A stretch of 21,486 nucleotides of DNA, taken from NCBI GenBank assembly GCA_002491195.1, contig DKVL01000023.1:1-21486 (forward strand). The letters run 5' to 3'. The DNA is from Lachnospiraceae bacterium UBA7179 (GTDB taxonomy: Bacteria > Bacillota > Clostridia > Lachnospirales > Lachnospiraceae). A program made the translations under genes and the position numbers. The notes under the pieces were generated by a model. That model saw only the letters and a list, made by a program, of their open reading frames with translations. It made no database searches and was not told the DNA's origin. The first letter of the stretch is position 1, and each line of letters starts with the position of its first letter. Positions 7,607 to 15,292 of this stretch are shown one piece after another.

Positions 7607-8269
7607 ATGGGAAACGAGGGTTTTATAAAAATAGCGTTATTGATCTGGCTACATTTCCTGACAGGGTATGAAAGTGTTAATGCAAAGGCAATTTTGGGTA
7701 TACCTGCGATGGAGTTCACAGCAAAGTCCGAGTCGGAAAAGCTGCTGGATGCATTTCTTTCCGGTGAGATTCCGGCAGTCCATGATGACGCCGTTAATGT
7801 GTATGAATGGCTGTGGAATGAGGAAGTTGATAGTGTTTACTCTGTCGGGGAGCGGGTTGATCTGGACGGAGATGGCGAGAACGAACAGGTTATAAACGGT
7901 CCTTACGGAGGAAGGTATCTGGACGCAAGAAATGGAAAAGTGTATGTTTTGGCAGAAGGGGAAGGGACAGCAGGGGTTTTGTTTTATACGAATTATGACA
8001 ATGCAGTGTGGATTGTTCATAGTGACACAACGCATATGGGAAGACAGATGTATTGGTTCACGAGATATGATGGCGATGGAAATATTGTGGATCGTTTCCA
8101 ACTCAGTGCGGAATATTGGGATTCCCCTGATAGCCAGTATGATGAAAACAGCGACTTTACTTATCGGGATGAGAAAATATCTATGGAAGAATATGAGGCA
8201 TTAAGAGATGAAATTTTAAGCGGGAAAAATATGACAGAGCTGTATGGAGAAGTTGAGTGTACGTGGTAA
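7607..8269 (+). CDS. Secreted or anchored calcium-loop (EF-hand/VCBS-like) protein with a degenerate lipobox
   Basis: A 220-aa protein of unknown function. GGAGG at 7594-7598 is eight bases before ATG 7607, which decides the start over the open frame reaching back to 7370. The N-terminus has a hydrophobic run ending in LTGY (18-21) followed by ESVNA. This has the layout of a lipoprotein signal but tyrosine replaces the lipidated cysteine; the neighbouring lipoprotein has LTGCES at the same place. Residues 85-93 (DLDGDGENE) form a calcium-binding loop of the dockerin/VCBS kind. The remainder is strand-rich and aromatic (YLDARNGKVYVLAEGEG, then VWIVHSDTTHMGRQMYW). The acidic C-terminus contains MEEYEALRDEIL. 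It resembles proteins I recall as common in Lachnospiraceae. The downstream gene has a similar signal and loop. Confidence 0.7.
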   Translation: MGNEGFIKIALLIWLHFLTGYESVNAKAILGIPAMEFTAKSESEKLLDAFLSGEIPAVHDDAVNVYEWLWNEEVDSVYSVGERVDLDGDGENEQVINGPYGGRYLDARNGKVYVLAEGEGTAGVLFYTNYDNAVWIVHSDTTHMGRQMYWFTRYDGDGNIVDRFQLSAEYWDSPDSQYDENSDFTYRDEKISMEEYEALRDEILSGKNMTELYGEVECTW

Positions 8270-8384
8270 CAGGAGTTTCGACAGTATTTATTTGGGGAAG
8301 AAAAATCGAAGAAGCGATAAAGAAGATCAAAAAGGGAAGAAGAATATGGATTGGTGACAAAGATGCAGAAAAAGTGCATTGTGA

Positions 8385-8493
8385 CAGGAGAAAACACGAA
8401 ATGAAATTTGCAGGGCAGGAAAGGGGGAAAACAGGAGAGAACGTGAAATAAATTTGCAGGGTAAGAAAGGGGAAAACGGGAGTAAATTTGAAT
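8385..8493. repeat. Short imperfect tandem duplication overlapping the start region of the lipoprotein gene
   Basis: Two copies of a roughly 45-base unit lie head to tail: 8404-8449 and 8450-8493. Both begin AAATTTGCAGGG, continue with a purine-rich run (GAAAGGGG then AAAAC) and reach an AGGAG or GGGAG ribosome-binding-like sequence. A third, partial copy (AGGAGAAAACACGAAAT) precedes them. Copy 2 supplies the ribosome binding site and TTG start of the lipoprotein gene. In copy 1 the same place reads AGGAG, then GTG AAA TAA, a two-codon mini-frame. No convincing gene lies in 8270-8487. Confidence 0.7.
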
Positions 8494-9960
8494 AGAACAT
8501 ATGTAGAAGGAAAAAGAAACGTTTTATTTGCGATGATCGGAATCAGTATTTTGTCTCTGACAGGCTGTGAGAGCGGAAATGAGGCAGATCTGGCAGAGAA
8601 CAGCGGCAGCGTATACAACAAGATTGACCTGGAAGAGAACAGCCCGGCAGAGAGCAGCCCAGAAGAGAGCAGCTTGTCAGTGGAAGAGATATGGATCGAA
8701 GACACAGTACCATTGGAGAGTCAGATTACTGCAGAAGAGGAACCATCATTGGAGGAGGCAGAAAGCGCGGTGGAATCTGCCCCTGTCATAGAAGTACCGC
8801 AGCTGCCCGACACAGGCAGGAAACTTGTGGATTTCGTCCCGGAGGGATGGGAGCTTCTGGACAGTGTGGAATTGGATTTTAATCAGAACGGAATCTCAGA
8901 TTACGTAGGTGTACTGGAGGTTGCAGATCAGGCGTCTCCGCGGATATTGTTTGCGATAGCCAGTGATGGGACTGATGCGTATCGCCTGGATTTTCAAAAT
9001 ATCAATCTGATCTGTTCAAGCAATGAAGGCGGTGTCTTTGGTGATCCGTATCAGCCATTGACCGCAGAGGGGGCATCGTTTACAACGTGTGCATACGGAG
9101 GAAGTGCATGGAGATGGTTAGAGAAATATACATATACCTATCGCGATGGTGACTGGTGGCTGACATCATCGGAGGATGAATACGGATATGTTTTTGGATA
9201 TACGACATCATATTGTAAGAATGATTGGGAAAAGGGTGTGGGAATCAGAAAGAAGAGAAGCAGTGAATTTAGCGATATGGAGGGAAACGAAGATACAACA
9301 GAATATGATGTGGTATATGAATTGTCGTTGGACGAACTGTTGACATTGGAACAGGCTGGAAAACGTCAGCGTTTAGCGGTAAGACATATGGCTGACTGGG
9401 AAGTGGAGTCTGTAGTGTTGGGACCGGAAATAGCGCTTTCCGAAAATCAGGTAACGTTTCCAAATGAGGTATACGCGGATTATTGTGATGAGGACTGTGT
9501 ACTCTACACATTTTCGGATGGAACATTCGATTATCTAGCGATGTATCGCTTTCAGGACAGGACGTTGTCTGTGTTTGCGAAGGAAGAAAATGTAATTGAT
9601 CAGTTGACATCATATAAAGGGAAGATCTATTACACTACCGGGATCAAGGAAAATGTTACCTATACAAATGTGCAGGATGGAAAGGAACAGATCACGCAGC
9701 AGGAGGAGACTGTTGGAATCAGGCTCAACAGAATGGGGGCTGATGGGACCAGAAAGGAAACAGTTTTTGAATATCGTTATCTGCAGGAAGAAGATGAGAT
9801 TCCGAAGGACAGAATCCCTTATCTGGCATTGATTTACGAGATCAGCGGGAGTGAGATTGTCGTGGAGGTATATATAGGAGAGGAACCGCATCCCTTTTAT
9901 CGGATGAATCTTGACGGCAGTGGGATCGTGAAGATCGGTCAGATGCCAAGGAAGTCGTAA
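8488..9960 (+). CDS. Lipoprotein with acidic linker and beta-propeller-like domain, function unknown
   Basis: A 490-aa protein that begins at TTG 8488 with GGGAG (8478-8482) five bases ahead. It has a lipoprotein signal: hydrophobic residues 12-23, then lipobox LTGC with Cys27, so it should be lipid-anchored on the outer face of the membrane. Residues 30-105 are a low-complexity acidic linker with repeated ESS and PEESS units. The segment after it carries an acidic loop with DFNQNGISD (130-138) that resembles FG-GAP/VCBS calcium loops. The C-terminal half alternates strands and turns, with YRMNLDGSGIVKIG near the end, reminiscent of DUF5050/WD40-like propeller proteins. The substrate or partner is unknown. 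It shares the signal pattern and DxDxDG-like loop with the preceding gene, suggesting related families. No terminator is clear downstream; a palindromic repeat follows the stop. Confidence 0.72.
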   Translation: MNRTYVEGKRNVLFAMIGISILSLTGCESGNEADLAENSGSVYNKIDLEENSPAESSPEESSLSVEEIWIEDTVPLESQITAEEEPSLEEAESAVESAPVIEVPQLPDTGRKLVDFVPEGWELLDSVELDFNQNGISDYVGVLEVADQASPRILFAIASDGTDAYRLDFQNINLICSSNEGGVFGDPYQPLTAEGASFTTCAYGGSAWRWLEKYTYTYRDGDWWLTSSEDEYGYVFGYTTSYCKNDWEKGVGIRKKRSSEFSDMEGNEDTTEYDVVYELSLDELLTLEQAGKRQRLAVRHMADWEVESVVLGPEIALSENQVTFPNEVYADYCDEDCVLYTFSDGTFDYLAMYRFQDRTLSVFAKEENVIDQLTSYKGKIYYTTGIKENVTYTNVQDGKEQITQQEETVGIRLNRMGADGTRKETVFEYRYLQEEDEIPKDRIPYLALIYEISGSEIVVEVYIGEEPHPFYRMNLDGSGIVKIGQMPRKS

Positions 9961-10031
9961 TTTGAAATAAGGAACTGTTTAGAAATATCCTGCGCAAGCT
10001 GCATATGTTATTTCTGAACGGTTTTGAAATA
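9961..10031. repeat. Palindromic intergenic repeat element, copy 2, with 9-bp flanking direct repeats
   Basis: CTGTTTAGAAATA (9975-9987) pairs with TATTTCTGAACGG (10009-10021), allowing two G-U pairs. The core TCCTGCGCAA (9988-9997) and the following ATGTTATTTCT (10005-10015) match copy 1 exactly and with the same 7-base spacing; copy 1 has about nine extra bases in the left arm. The element starts with AAGGAACTG, as copy 1 starts with AAGGATCTG. TTTGAAATA occurs at 9961-9969 and at 10023-10031, exactly bordering the palindrome, which looks like a target-site duplication. The element sits between the lipoprotein stop and the pdp ribosome binding site. Confidence 0.75.
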
Positions 10032-10047
10032 GAAAGGTGTGATGTTT

Positions 10048-11355
10048 ATGAGAATGTATGACCTGATTATGAAAAAGCGTAACGGTGGCGCACTAAGCGA
10101 CGAGGAAATCCATTTCATGGTGCAAGGATACACAAAAGGCGAGATCCCCGATTACCAGATGTCGGCGATGATGATGGCGATTTATTTTCAAGGGATGAAT
10201 GCGGACGAGACGCTGGCGCTCACGATGGAGATGGCAAAGAGCGGGGATCTGCTGGACTTGAGCGAGATCCGCGGCGTGAAGGTGGACAAACACTCCACGG
10301 GCGGTGTGGGTGATAAGACTTCGCTGGCACTGACGCCGATGGTGGCAGCGGCAGGCGTCACGGTGGCCAAGATGAGCGGACGCGGTCTGGGACACACTGG
10401 CGGCACGATTGACAAATTAGAGAGTTTTTCCGGATTCTCAACAGCAATATCAGAACAACAGTTCAAGGACAATGTCAACCGCATCGGAATCGCGATCATG
10501 GGGCAGACAGCAGATCTGGCGCCAGCTGACAAGAAATTGTATGCGCTGCGGGACGTGACGGCCACGGTTGATAATATGTCCCTGATCGCGTCCTCCATCA
10601 TGAGCAAGAAGCTCGCGGCGGGCGCAGATGCGATTGTGCTGGATGTCAAGACTGGGAGCGGTGCATTCATGAAGACAGAGGAGGATTCCTTTGCGCTTGC
10701 ACATGAGATGGTCAGAATCGGAAACGGCGCGGGCAAAAAGACGATCGCGGTGGTGTCTGATATGGATCAGCCGCTAGGTTATGCGGTTGGCAATGCACTG
10801 GAAGTAAAAGAAGCGATCGATACCTTAAACGGCAATGGCCCAGAAGATTTTGTTGAACTATGTATGACACTCGGCTCTTATATGTTGGTGGCAGGCGGCA
10901 GGGCAGCGACAAGAGAGGAAGCGGAGAACGTTCTGACTACGGTTATTGAGAATGGCAGCGCGCTGGATAAATTGGCAGAGTTCATCGAGGCGCAGGGGGG
11001 CGACAAAGAGCTTGTGTATCACCCGGAAAGGCTTCCGCAGGCTTCGATCGTGCAGGAAATTGAATCTCCCGCAGATGGTTATATCCAGGAAATCGTGTGC
11101 GATGAGATCGGTATTTGTTCGCTGATCTTAGGCGGCGGACGCGAGACAAAGGAGAGTGAGATTGACCTTTCGGTTGGTCTCGTGCTGCACAAAAAGGTTG
11201 GTGATGCAGTCAGGAAGGGAGATTCCCTTGCCACGATCTACGCCAACGACCAGGCAAAGCTCGATGCGGCAAAAGAACGTTTTTTGCAGGCGTATACGAT
11301 CGACAGGAATCCGGTGGAAAAAAAGCCGCTCATCAAGGGAATAGTAATCGAATAA
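10048..11355 (+). CDS. pdp: Pyrimidine-nucleoside phosphorylase
   Basis: This cytoplasmic enzyme splits thymidine, uridine and deoxyuridine with phosphate into the base and (deoxy)ribose 1-phosphate for salvage. The 435-aa length is usual for the family. The fold is the alpha-helical plus alpha/beta arrangement of thymidine phosphorylases. Conserved motifs include KHSTGGVGDK (81-90), which binds phosphate, and GRGLGHTGGTIDKLES (111-126), the family signature. The C-terminal domain (about 345-435) is also typical. GAAAGGTG (10032-10039) is eight bases before ATG 10048, giving the usual MRMYDLIMKKR start; ATG 10042 and GTG 10039 are in frame but fit the spacing less well. Unlike many deo operons, deoC, deoB, cdd and a nucleoside transporter are absent nearby. 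The gene appears to be a single transcription unit, closed by the terminator at 11365-11396. Confidence 0.95.
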   Translation: MRMYDLIMKKRNGGALSDEEIHFMVQGYTKGEIPDYQMSAMMMAIYFQGMNADETLALTMEMAKSGDLLDLSEIRGVKVDKHSTGGVGDKTSLALTPMVAAAGVTVAKMSGRGLGHTGGTIDKLESFSGFSTAISEQQFKDNVNRIGIAIMGQTADLAPADKKLYALRDVTATVDNMSLIASSIMSKKLAAGADAIVLDVKTGSGAFMKTEEDSFALAHEMVRIGNGAGKKTIAVVSDMDQPLGYAVGNALEVKEAIDTLNGNGPEDFVELCMTLGSYMLVAGGRAATREEAENVLTTVIENGSALDKLAEFIEAQGGDKELVYHPERLPQASIVQEIESPADGYIQEIVCDEIGICSLILGGGRETKESEIDLSVGLVLHKKVGDAVRKGDSLATIYANDQAKLDAAKERFLQAYTIDRNPVEKKPLIKGIVIE

Positions 11356-11364
11356 AAGACATAG

Positions 11365-11396
11365 AATGAAGTATAGAAAACCTATACTTCATTTTT
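11365..11396 (+). terminator. Intrinsic terminator after pdp
   Basis: ATGAAGTATAG (11366-11376) pairs perfectly with CTATACTTCAT (11382-11392) around AAAAC. An A-T pair at 11365/11393 extends the stem, and it is followed by a run of T up to 11396. The stem is AT-rich but 11-12 bp long. It ends only ten bases before the yqfC start codon, so a yqfC promoter would have to overlap it or transcription must read through. Confidence 0.8.
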
Positions 11397-11406
11397 GGGT
11401 GCTGAT

Positions 11407-11727
11407 ATGAGCAGACATGATGGTTCTAAATATCACGAACTTTTCAAACAGGATGTGATGAGTGCGGGGGAGCGCTTTGCGGATGCGTTTTCGCTGCCAA
11501 AAGATATGGTGGTGAACGCGACTTTATTTCATATGGTTGGGGCATCCGAGCTTTTTGTCGAGAATTTTAAGGGAATCATATCTTACACTTGCCATAGCAT
11601 TTTAATCAAGGGCAGCAATATGAAATACTGTGTCTGCGGGGACTGTCTCACAATAGAGTACTATTCGAGCGAGGACATGAAAATATCAGGGCAGATCAAG
11701 GAAGTAAAGGTAATAAGGGAAGCATGA
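11407..11727 (+). CDS. yqfC: Sporulation protein YqfC (YabP/YqfC family)
   Basis: A small protein of the YabP/YqfC family, made in the mother cell under sigma-E in Bacillus; its molecular role is unknown. From ATG 11407 it has 106 residues. Features typical of the family are FSLPKDMVVNATLFHMVG, then ELFVENFKGIISYT, a short beta-rich domain, and the end ISGQIKEVKVIREA. A TTG at 11395 is in frame but lies inside the terminator T-run, so ATG 11407 is chosen; GGGTG at 11397-11401 is a weak ribosome binding site. YqfD follows after one base, as in Bacillus subtilis and most clostridia, and the block continues with phoH and ybeY. Confidence 0.85.
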   Translation: MSRHDGSKYHELFKQDVMSAGERFADAFSLPKDMVVNATLFHMVGASELFVENFKGIISYTCHSILIKGSNMKYCVCGDCLTIEYYSSEDMKISGQIKEVKVIREA

Positions 11728-11728
11728 G

Positions 11729-13012
11729 GTGGAGCTCTTGCAAAATGGATGGATACGCTTTGTCAGAGGGTTTCTGGTCATCAGGATTGACGGGGACTAC
11801 ATGGAGCGCTTTTTCAATATGTGCAGAATGCACGATATTGACTTGTGGGGGATTCGGAAGGAAAAGGATCAGGAGAAAGAGATCTGTATGTGCGAGGCAT
11901 ATGCCGCTGACTTTTTCAAGATGCCTCCTCTGTTGAAGAAAACAGGTACGAGAGCACATGTGGTCAAAAAGAAAGGACTTCCTTTTTATTTTCCTTTTAT
12001 CAAGAAAAGGATTATTTTTTTTGCAGGAGTGGTGATCTGTCTGGCGCTGTTAAACTATGTGACGGACTATGTGTGGGCAGTTGAGTATGTTGGCAACCTC
12101 CAGGTGAGTGATGATGAACTGTCGGATTTCTTAGAGCAGGAGTCGATTCACTACGGAATGAAAAAAAGCAGCATTAACTGTGATGAGAAAGAAAAGAGGC
12201 TTAGAGAGACGTTTCCGAATGTGACGTGGACATCGATTTATTTTGAGGGGACGAAACTTTTTATCGAGGTCAAGGAGAATGAGAAGTCGGAACCTGTGGA
12301 GACTACGACAAAAGGGACGAATATCATCGCAAACGAAGCGGGAACGATCACTTCGATCGTGACAAGAAACGGCGTGCCCAAAGTGAAAGCGGGCGACTGG
12401 GTAGAGAAGGGCCAGATTCTTGTCGCGGGCGGCGTTCCGGTGTATGATGAGAGTCAGAACATTGTCCGTTTTCAAATCTATGATGCAGACGCAGATATTT
12501 TGATCAGGACGCCTATAGAATATCAGTGTATGGTTAACAGCGGGTATCCTGTTATGGTTTATACAGGCGACCATGTCAGGATGGGTTTTGCACAGATCGG
12601 CGGCTATCATATCGATGGAATGCCAATCTGGGATTTTTTTGAGCAGCATATCCTGAAGAAGGAAAAAGAAAATCTGTATGAGACAGCAGTGGAAAAGCAT
12701 CAGGTAGTTTTACTTGATAATATTTATCTTCCGGTATATTATGGAAGTATTGACAGAAAAGAATATTACATAAGGTATTATACTTACACAGAAGAGGAGA
12801 TGAAAAACAAATTATCTGAAAGCTTCGAAAAATTTATTTCAGGTTTAGAGCAAAAAGGGGTACAAATTGTTGAAAAAGATGTTAAAATGGAAAAGAGTAG
12901 TAAAGGAATGGAATTATATGGAAGTTTACTGGTGGTAAAGCCGACGGGTGAGACGGCGGATATCCCGGTGGACGATGCACAGGAAAATGAGACAGAACAG
13001 ATGGAGGAGTAA
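11729..13012 (+). CDS. yqfD: Sporulation protein YqfD
   Basis: A mother-cell sporulation membrane protein, needed for efficient sporulation in Bacillus subtilis, with no defined biochemical activity. The 427-aa product has a cytoplasmic N-terminal domain (QNGWIRFVRGFLVIRIDG, 5-22), one strong membrane helix at about 94-111, and a large outer domain. The outer domain contains the family-typical GNLQVSDDELSDFLEQ and TWTSIYFEGTKLFIEVKE segments and an internal GTITSIVTRNGVPKVKAGD stretch resembling a barrel-sandwich or SAF-like fold. The C-terminal tail is acidic. AAGGGA (11715-11720) is eight bases before GTG 11729, which lies one base after the yqfC stop. The stop is seven bases before the phoH start. 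Confidence 0.9.
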   Translation: MELLQNGWIRFVRGFLVIRIDGDYMERFFNMCRMHDIDLWGIRKEKDQEKEICMCEAYAADFFKMPPLLKKTGTRAHVVKKKGLPFYFPFIKKRIIFFAGVVICLALLNYVTDYVWAVEYVGNLQVSDDELSDFLEQESIHYGMKKSSINCDEKEKRLRETFPNVTWTSIYFEGTKLFIEVKENEKSEPVETTTKGTNIIANEAGTITSIVTRNGVPKVKAGDWVEKGQILVAGGVPVYDESQNIVRFQIYDADADILIRTPIEYQCMVNSGYPVMVYTGDHVRMGFAQIGGYHIDGMPIWDFFEQHILKKEKENLYETAVEKHQVVLLDNIYLPVYYGSIDRKEYYIRYYTYTEEEMKNKLSESFEKFISGLEQKGVQIVEKDVKMEKSSKGMELYGSLLVVKPTGETADIPVDDAQENETEQMEE

Positions 13013-13019
13013 GAGTACA

Positions 13020-14075
13020 TTGGCAGATTTTCAGATTGGAATGCAGATTGAAGCGGAACATATGCAGAATCTCTTTGGCAGTCACGATGCGTATATCAAA
13101 CAGATTGAGGACGATCTGCAGGTTATCATAACAGACCGGAATGGGGAAGTGCGTATCAGCGGGGACGAGACCGCTGTCAACAAGGCGGCGAAGCTGATCA
13201 GGGAACTGGTGGAGCTTTCCAGGAGAGGAAACAGGATACAGGAGCAGAATGTGTCGTATGCATTGGAGTTATCCAGAGAGGGCGACGAGGAGGCGCTTTT
13301 GGAGATTGATTCGGAGTGCATCTGCCACACGATCGCAGGAAAGCCGATCAAGCCAAAGACGGTGGGACAGAAGCGGTATATTGATGCCATCAGGGATAAG
13401 ATGATTGTGTTTGGGCTCGGACCGGCGGGGACAGGAAAGACGTATCTTGCGATGGCGATGGCGATCACTGCGTTTAAGAATCATGAGGTGGAGCGCATCA
13501 TCCTGACGCGTCCTGCCATCGAGGCCGGGGAAAAGCTTGGCTTTCTGCCAGGAGACCTGCAGAGCAAGGTGGATCCTTATTTAAGGCCGCTGTATGATGC
13601 GCTGTATCAAATCATGGGGGCAGAGAGCTTTCAGAAGAACATGGAGAAGGGATTGATCGAGGTGGCGCCGCTTGCGTATATGCGCGGGAGGACGCTTGAC
13701 AATGCCTATATTATATTGGATGAGGCACAGAACACGACGCCTGCGCAGATGAAGATGTTTCTTACGCGGATCGGATTTGGCTCGAAGGTGGTCGTGACAG
13801 GCGATGCCTCGCAGAAGGATCTGGCCGCTGGAACACAGTCCGGGCTTGATGTCGCGGAGAAGGTATTGGGAAAAATAAGCGATATTGCATTTATCCGTCT
13901 GACAAGCCGCGATGTTGTGCGGCATCCGCTTGTTCAGAAGATTGTCAAGGCGTATGAGGATTATGAGAGCCGTTTGAATAACAGACAGGTGAAGCATGCC
14001 CGCAAAGAGGAATCACGTCCGAGGAGAAATAGTGCGCAACAATCAATACAAAGAAATATAAAACAAAGGAAATAG
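13020..14075 (+). CDS. phoH: PhoH-family ATPase (YbeZ-like)
   Basis: A cytoplasmic P-loop ATPase linked with RNA metabolism; in many bacteria it is encoded next to ybeY and acts with it in rRNA or RNA turnover. The 351-aa protein has an N-terminal KH-like region (about 14-75) and then the PhoH core: Walker A GPAGTGKT (134-141), TRPAIEAGEKLGFLPGD (163-179), Walker B ILDEAQ (232-237) with NTT following, and VVTGDASQ. The tail is basic and probably flexible. The start TTG 13020 gives MADFQIGMQIEAEHMQ; GGAGGAG (13003-13009) lies ten bases upstream. ATG 13041 is the alternative. The longer open frame back to 12948 overlaps yqfD and has no ribosome binding site. It is the third gene of the yqfC-to-flippase block. 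Confidence 0.93.
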   Translation: MADFQIGMQIEAEHMQNLFGSHDAYIKQIEDDLQVIITDRNGEVRISGDETAVNKAAKLIRELVELSRRGNRIQEQNVSYALELSREGDEEALLEIDSECICHTIAGKPIKPKTVGQKRYIDAIRDKMIVFGLGPAGTGKTYLAMAMAITAFKNHEVERIILTRPAIEAGEKLGFLPGDLQSKVDPYLRPLYDALYQIMGAESFQKNMEKGLIEVAPLAYMRGRTLDNAYIILDEAQNTTPAQMKMFLTRIGFGSKVVVTGDASQKDLAAGTQSGLDVAEKVLGKISDIAFIRLTSRDVVRHPLVQKIVKAYEDYESRLNNRQVKHARKEESRPRRNSAQQSIQRNIKQRK

Positions 14076-14080
14076 GACAT

Positions 14081-15292
14081 ATGAAGAAAAAAGAAGAGGC
14101 CGGCTGGCAGAAAGTACTGTTTGCAATCATTATGATGATTATATCGATACCTGCAATTGGTATCTCTGCGTATTTGTATGAAAAGTCTTTTCGGGATATT
14201 TTTATGCTGCTGATGATCGTTACGGCCTGTTTTGGTATGACATTGATCTCATTTTTTCAGTCGAATGTATTTCAGGCGCTCCACTATGACAATGGGGGGC
14301 ATTTATCGCGGTTTGTGATTATGTTTCTGCTGGGAACAGCGGCGGCCTGTCTGTTGCCGATGCTGTCAGATGCAGGCTGGATCCTGCCCGTATTTGCGCT
14401 GGCATTGACGCTGTTTTCCAACACGATTACCGGACTGACCGCCTATGCAGGGCTGTTGTGTGTGTGCGCGTATTTTGCCTCTGCGGATATTCTTACATTT
14501 TTAATGTATTTTCTGACTGGGATCATCTTTGCAGTCCTTTTTGAGAGACTTGACAACGATTATAAGACAGGGGCGCCGATGTCTGTTGCGATGATGATCT
14601 ATGTGATTGAGATCGCGGCAAAGGTGATTTTTCAAAATCATGGCGCGCTTGCGGCGGATGTGCTTGTCATGCCGGTTATGAATGTATTTGTCACGTTTAT
14701 CCTGATGCTGGCAGTGTTACGGTTTTACTGTGCGGTTGTCATAGACAAGGAGAAGGGGAGATATCTGCGTATTAATGACCAGGAATACGAATTGCTCGCC
14801 AAGTACAAGGAGGAGGACAAGCAGACATATTACAATGCGATCCATACGGCGTATTTTGCGGAAAAAACGGCAAGGCTGCTGCATATGGATGTCGATGTGG
14901 CAAAAAACGGGGGATATTATCATCGGATTATTGTGTTGGAGTGCAAAAAGCAGGACAAGTCCCTGGAAGAAATCTGCCAGGAAAATAAATTTCCGCCCGA
15001 GGCAGTCCAGCTTCTGCAGGAATATATTTATAAATCGCAGCCGATGAAAATGCGTGAGACAGTGGCTGTGTATCTGGCGGATTGTGTTGTGTCATCGATT
15101 ATGTACCTGATTGAAAAAGGGGAAGAGCAGAATCAGGACAGGGATTACGGAAAGATTGCGACAGCGATCATACACAGAAAGATTGGAAGCGGTGTGCTGA
15201 ATAACAGCGGGATCTCGTTAGCAGATTTGAGTGGAATAGAAAAAATATATACAGGAGAGAAATTATATTATGACTTTTTACGTAGAGAGTGA
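14081..15292 (+). CDS. Degenerate PgpH/YqfF-like 7TM-HD protein, probably without phosphodiesterase activity
   Basis: This 403-aa protein occupies the place of pgpH (yqfF), the membrane c-di-AMP phosphodiesterase, between phoH and ybeY. About six to seven hydrophobic helices (11-222) are followed by a soluble domain whose order matches an HD domain. The large N-terminal extracellular domain of PgpH (about 700 aa) is missing. Aligned by eye, TYYNAIHTAYFAEKTA (249-264) corresponds to TYxHSxxVAxLAExA, so the first metal histidine is Asn252. NGGYYHRI (276-283) corresponds to GAYYHDIG, so the HD pair is His281-Arg282. The later ENQ and HHG segments are lost or replaced (LQEYIYK). Only VYLADCV (330-336) keeps the aspartate (Asp334). 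The reading frame is intact and ends 23 bases inside ybeY, so it is likely expressed, perhaps as a c-di-AMP sensor or scaffold. Confidence 0.75.
   Translation: MKKKEEAGWQKVLFAIIMMIISIPAIGISAYLYEKSFRDIFMLLMIVTACFGMTLISFFQSNVFQALHYDNGGHLSRFVIMFLLGTAAACLLPMLSDAGWILPVFALALTLFSNTITGLTAYAGLLCVCAYFASADILTFLMYFLTGIIFAVLFERLDNDYKTGAPMSVAMMIYVIEIAAKVIFQNHGALAADVLVMPVMNVFVTFILMLAVLRFYCAVVIDKEKGRYLRINDQEYELLAKYKEEDKQTYYNAIHTAYFAEKTARLLHMDVDVAKNGGYYHRIIVLECKKQDKSLEEICQENKFPPEAVQLLQEYIYKSQPMKMRETVAVYLADCVVSSIMYLIEKGEEQNQDRDYGKIATAIIHRKIGSGVLNNSGISLADLSGIEKIYTGEKLYYDFLRRE

Noticed and set aside
8257..8451. 64-codon + strand frame between the two calcium-loop/lipoprotein genes
   Set aside because: It starts at a GTG inside the preceding gene with no ribosome binding site, has lysine/arginine-rich low-quality composition and runs into the tandem repeat.
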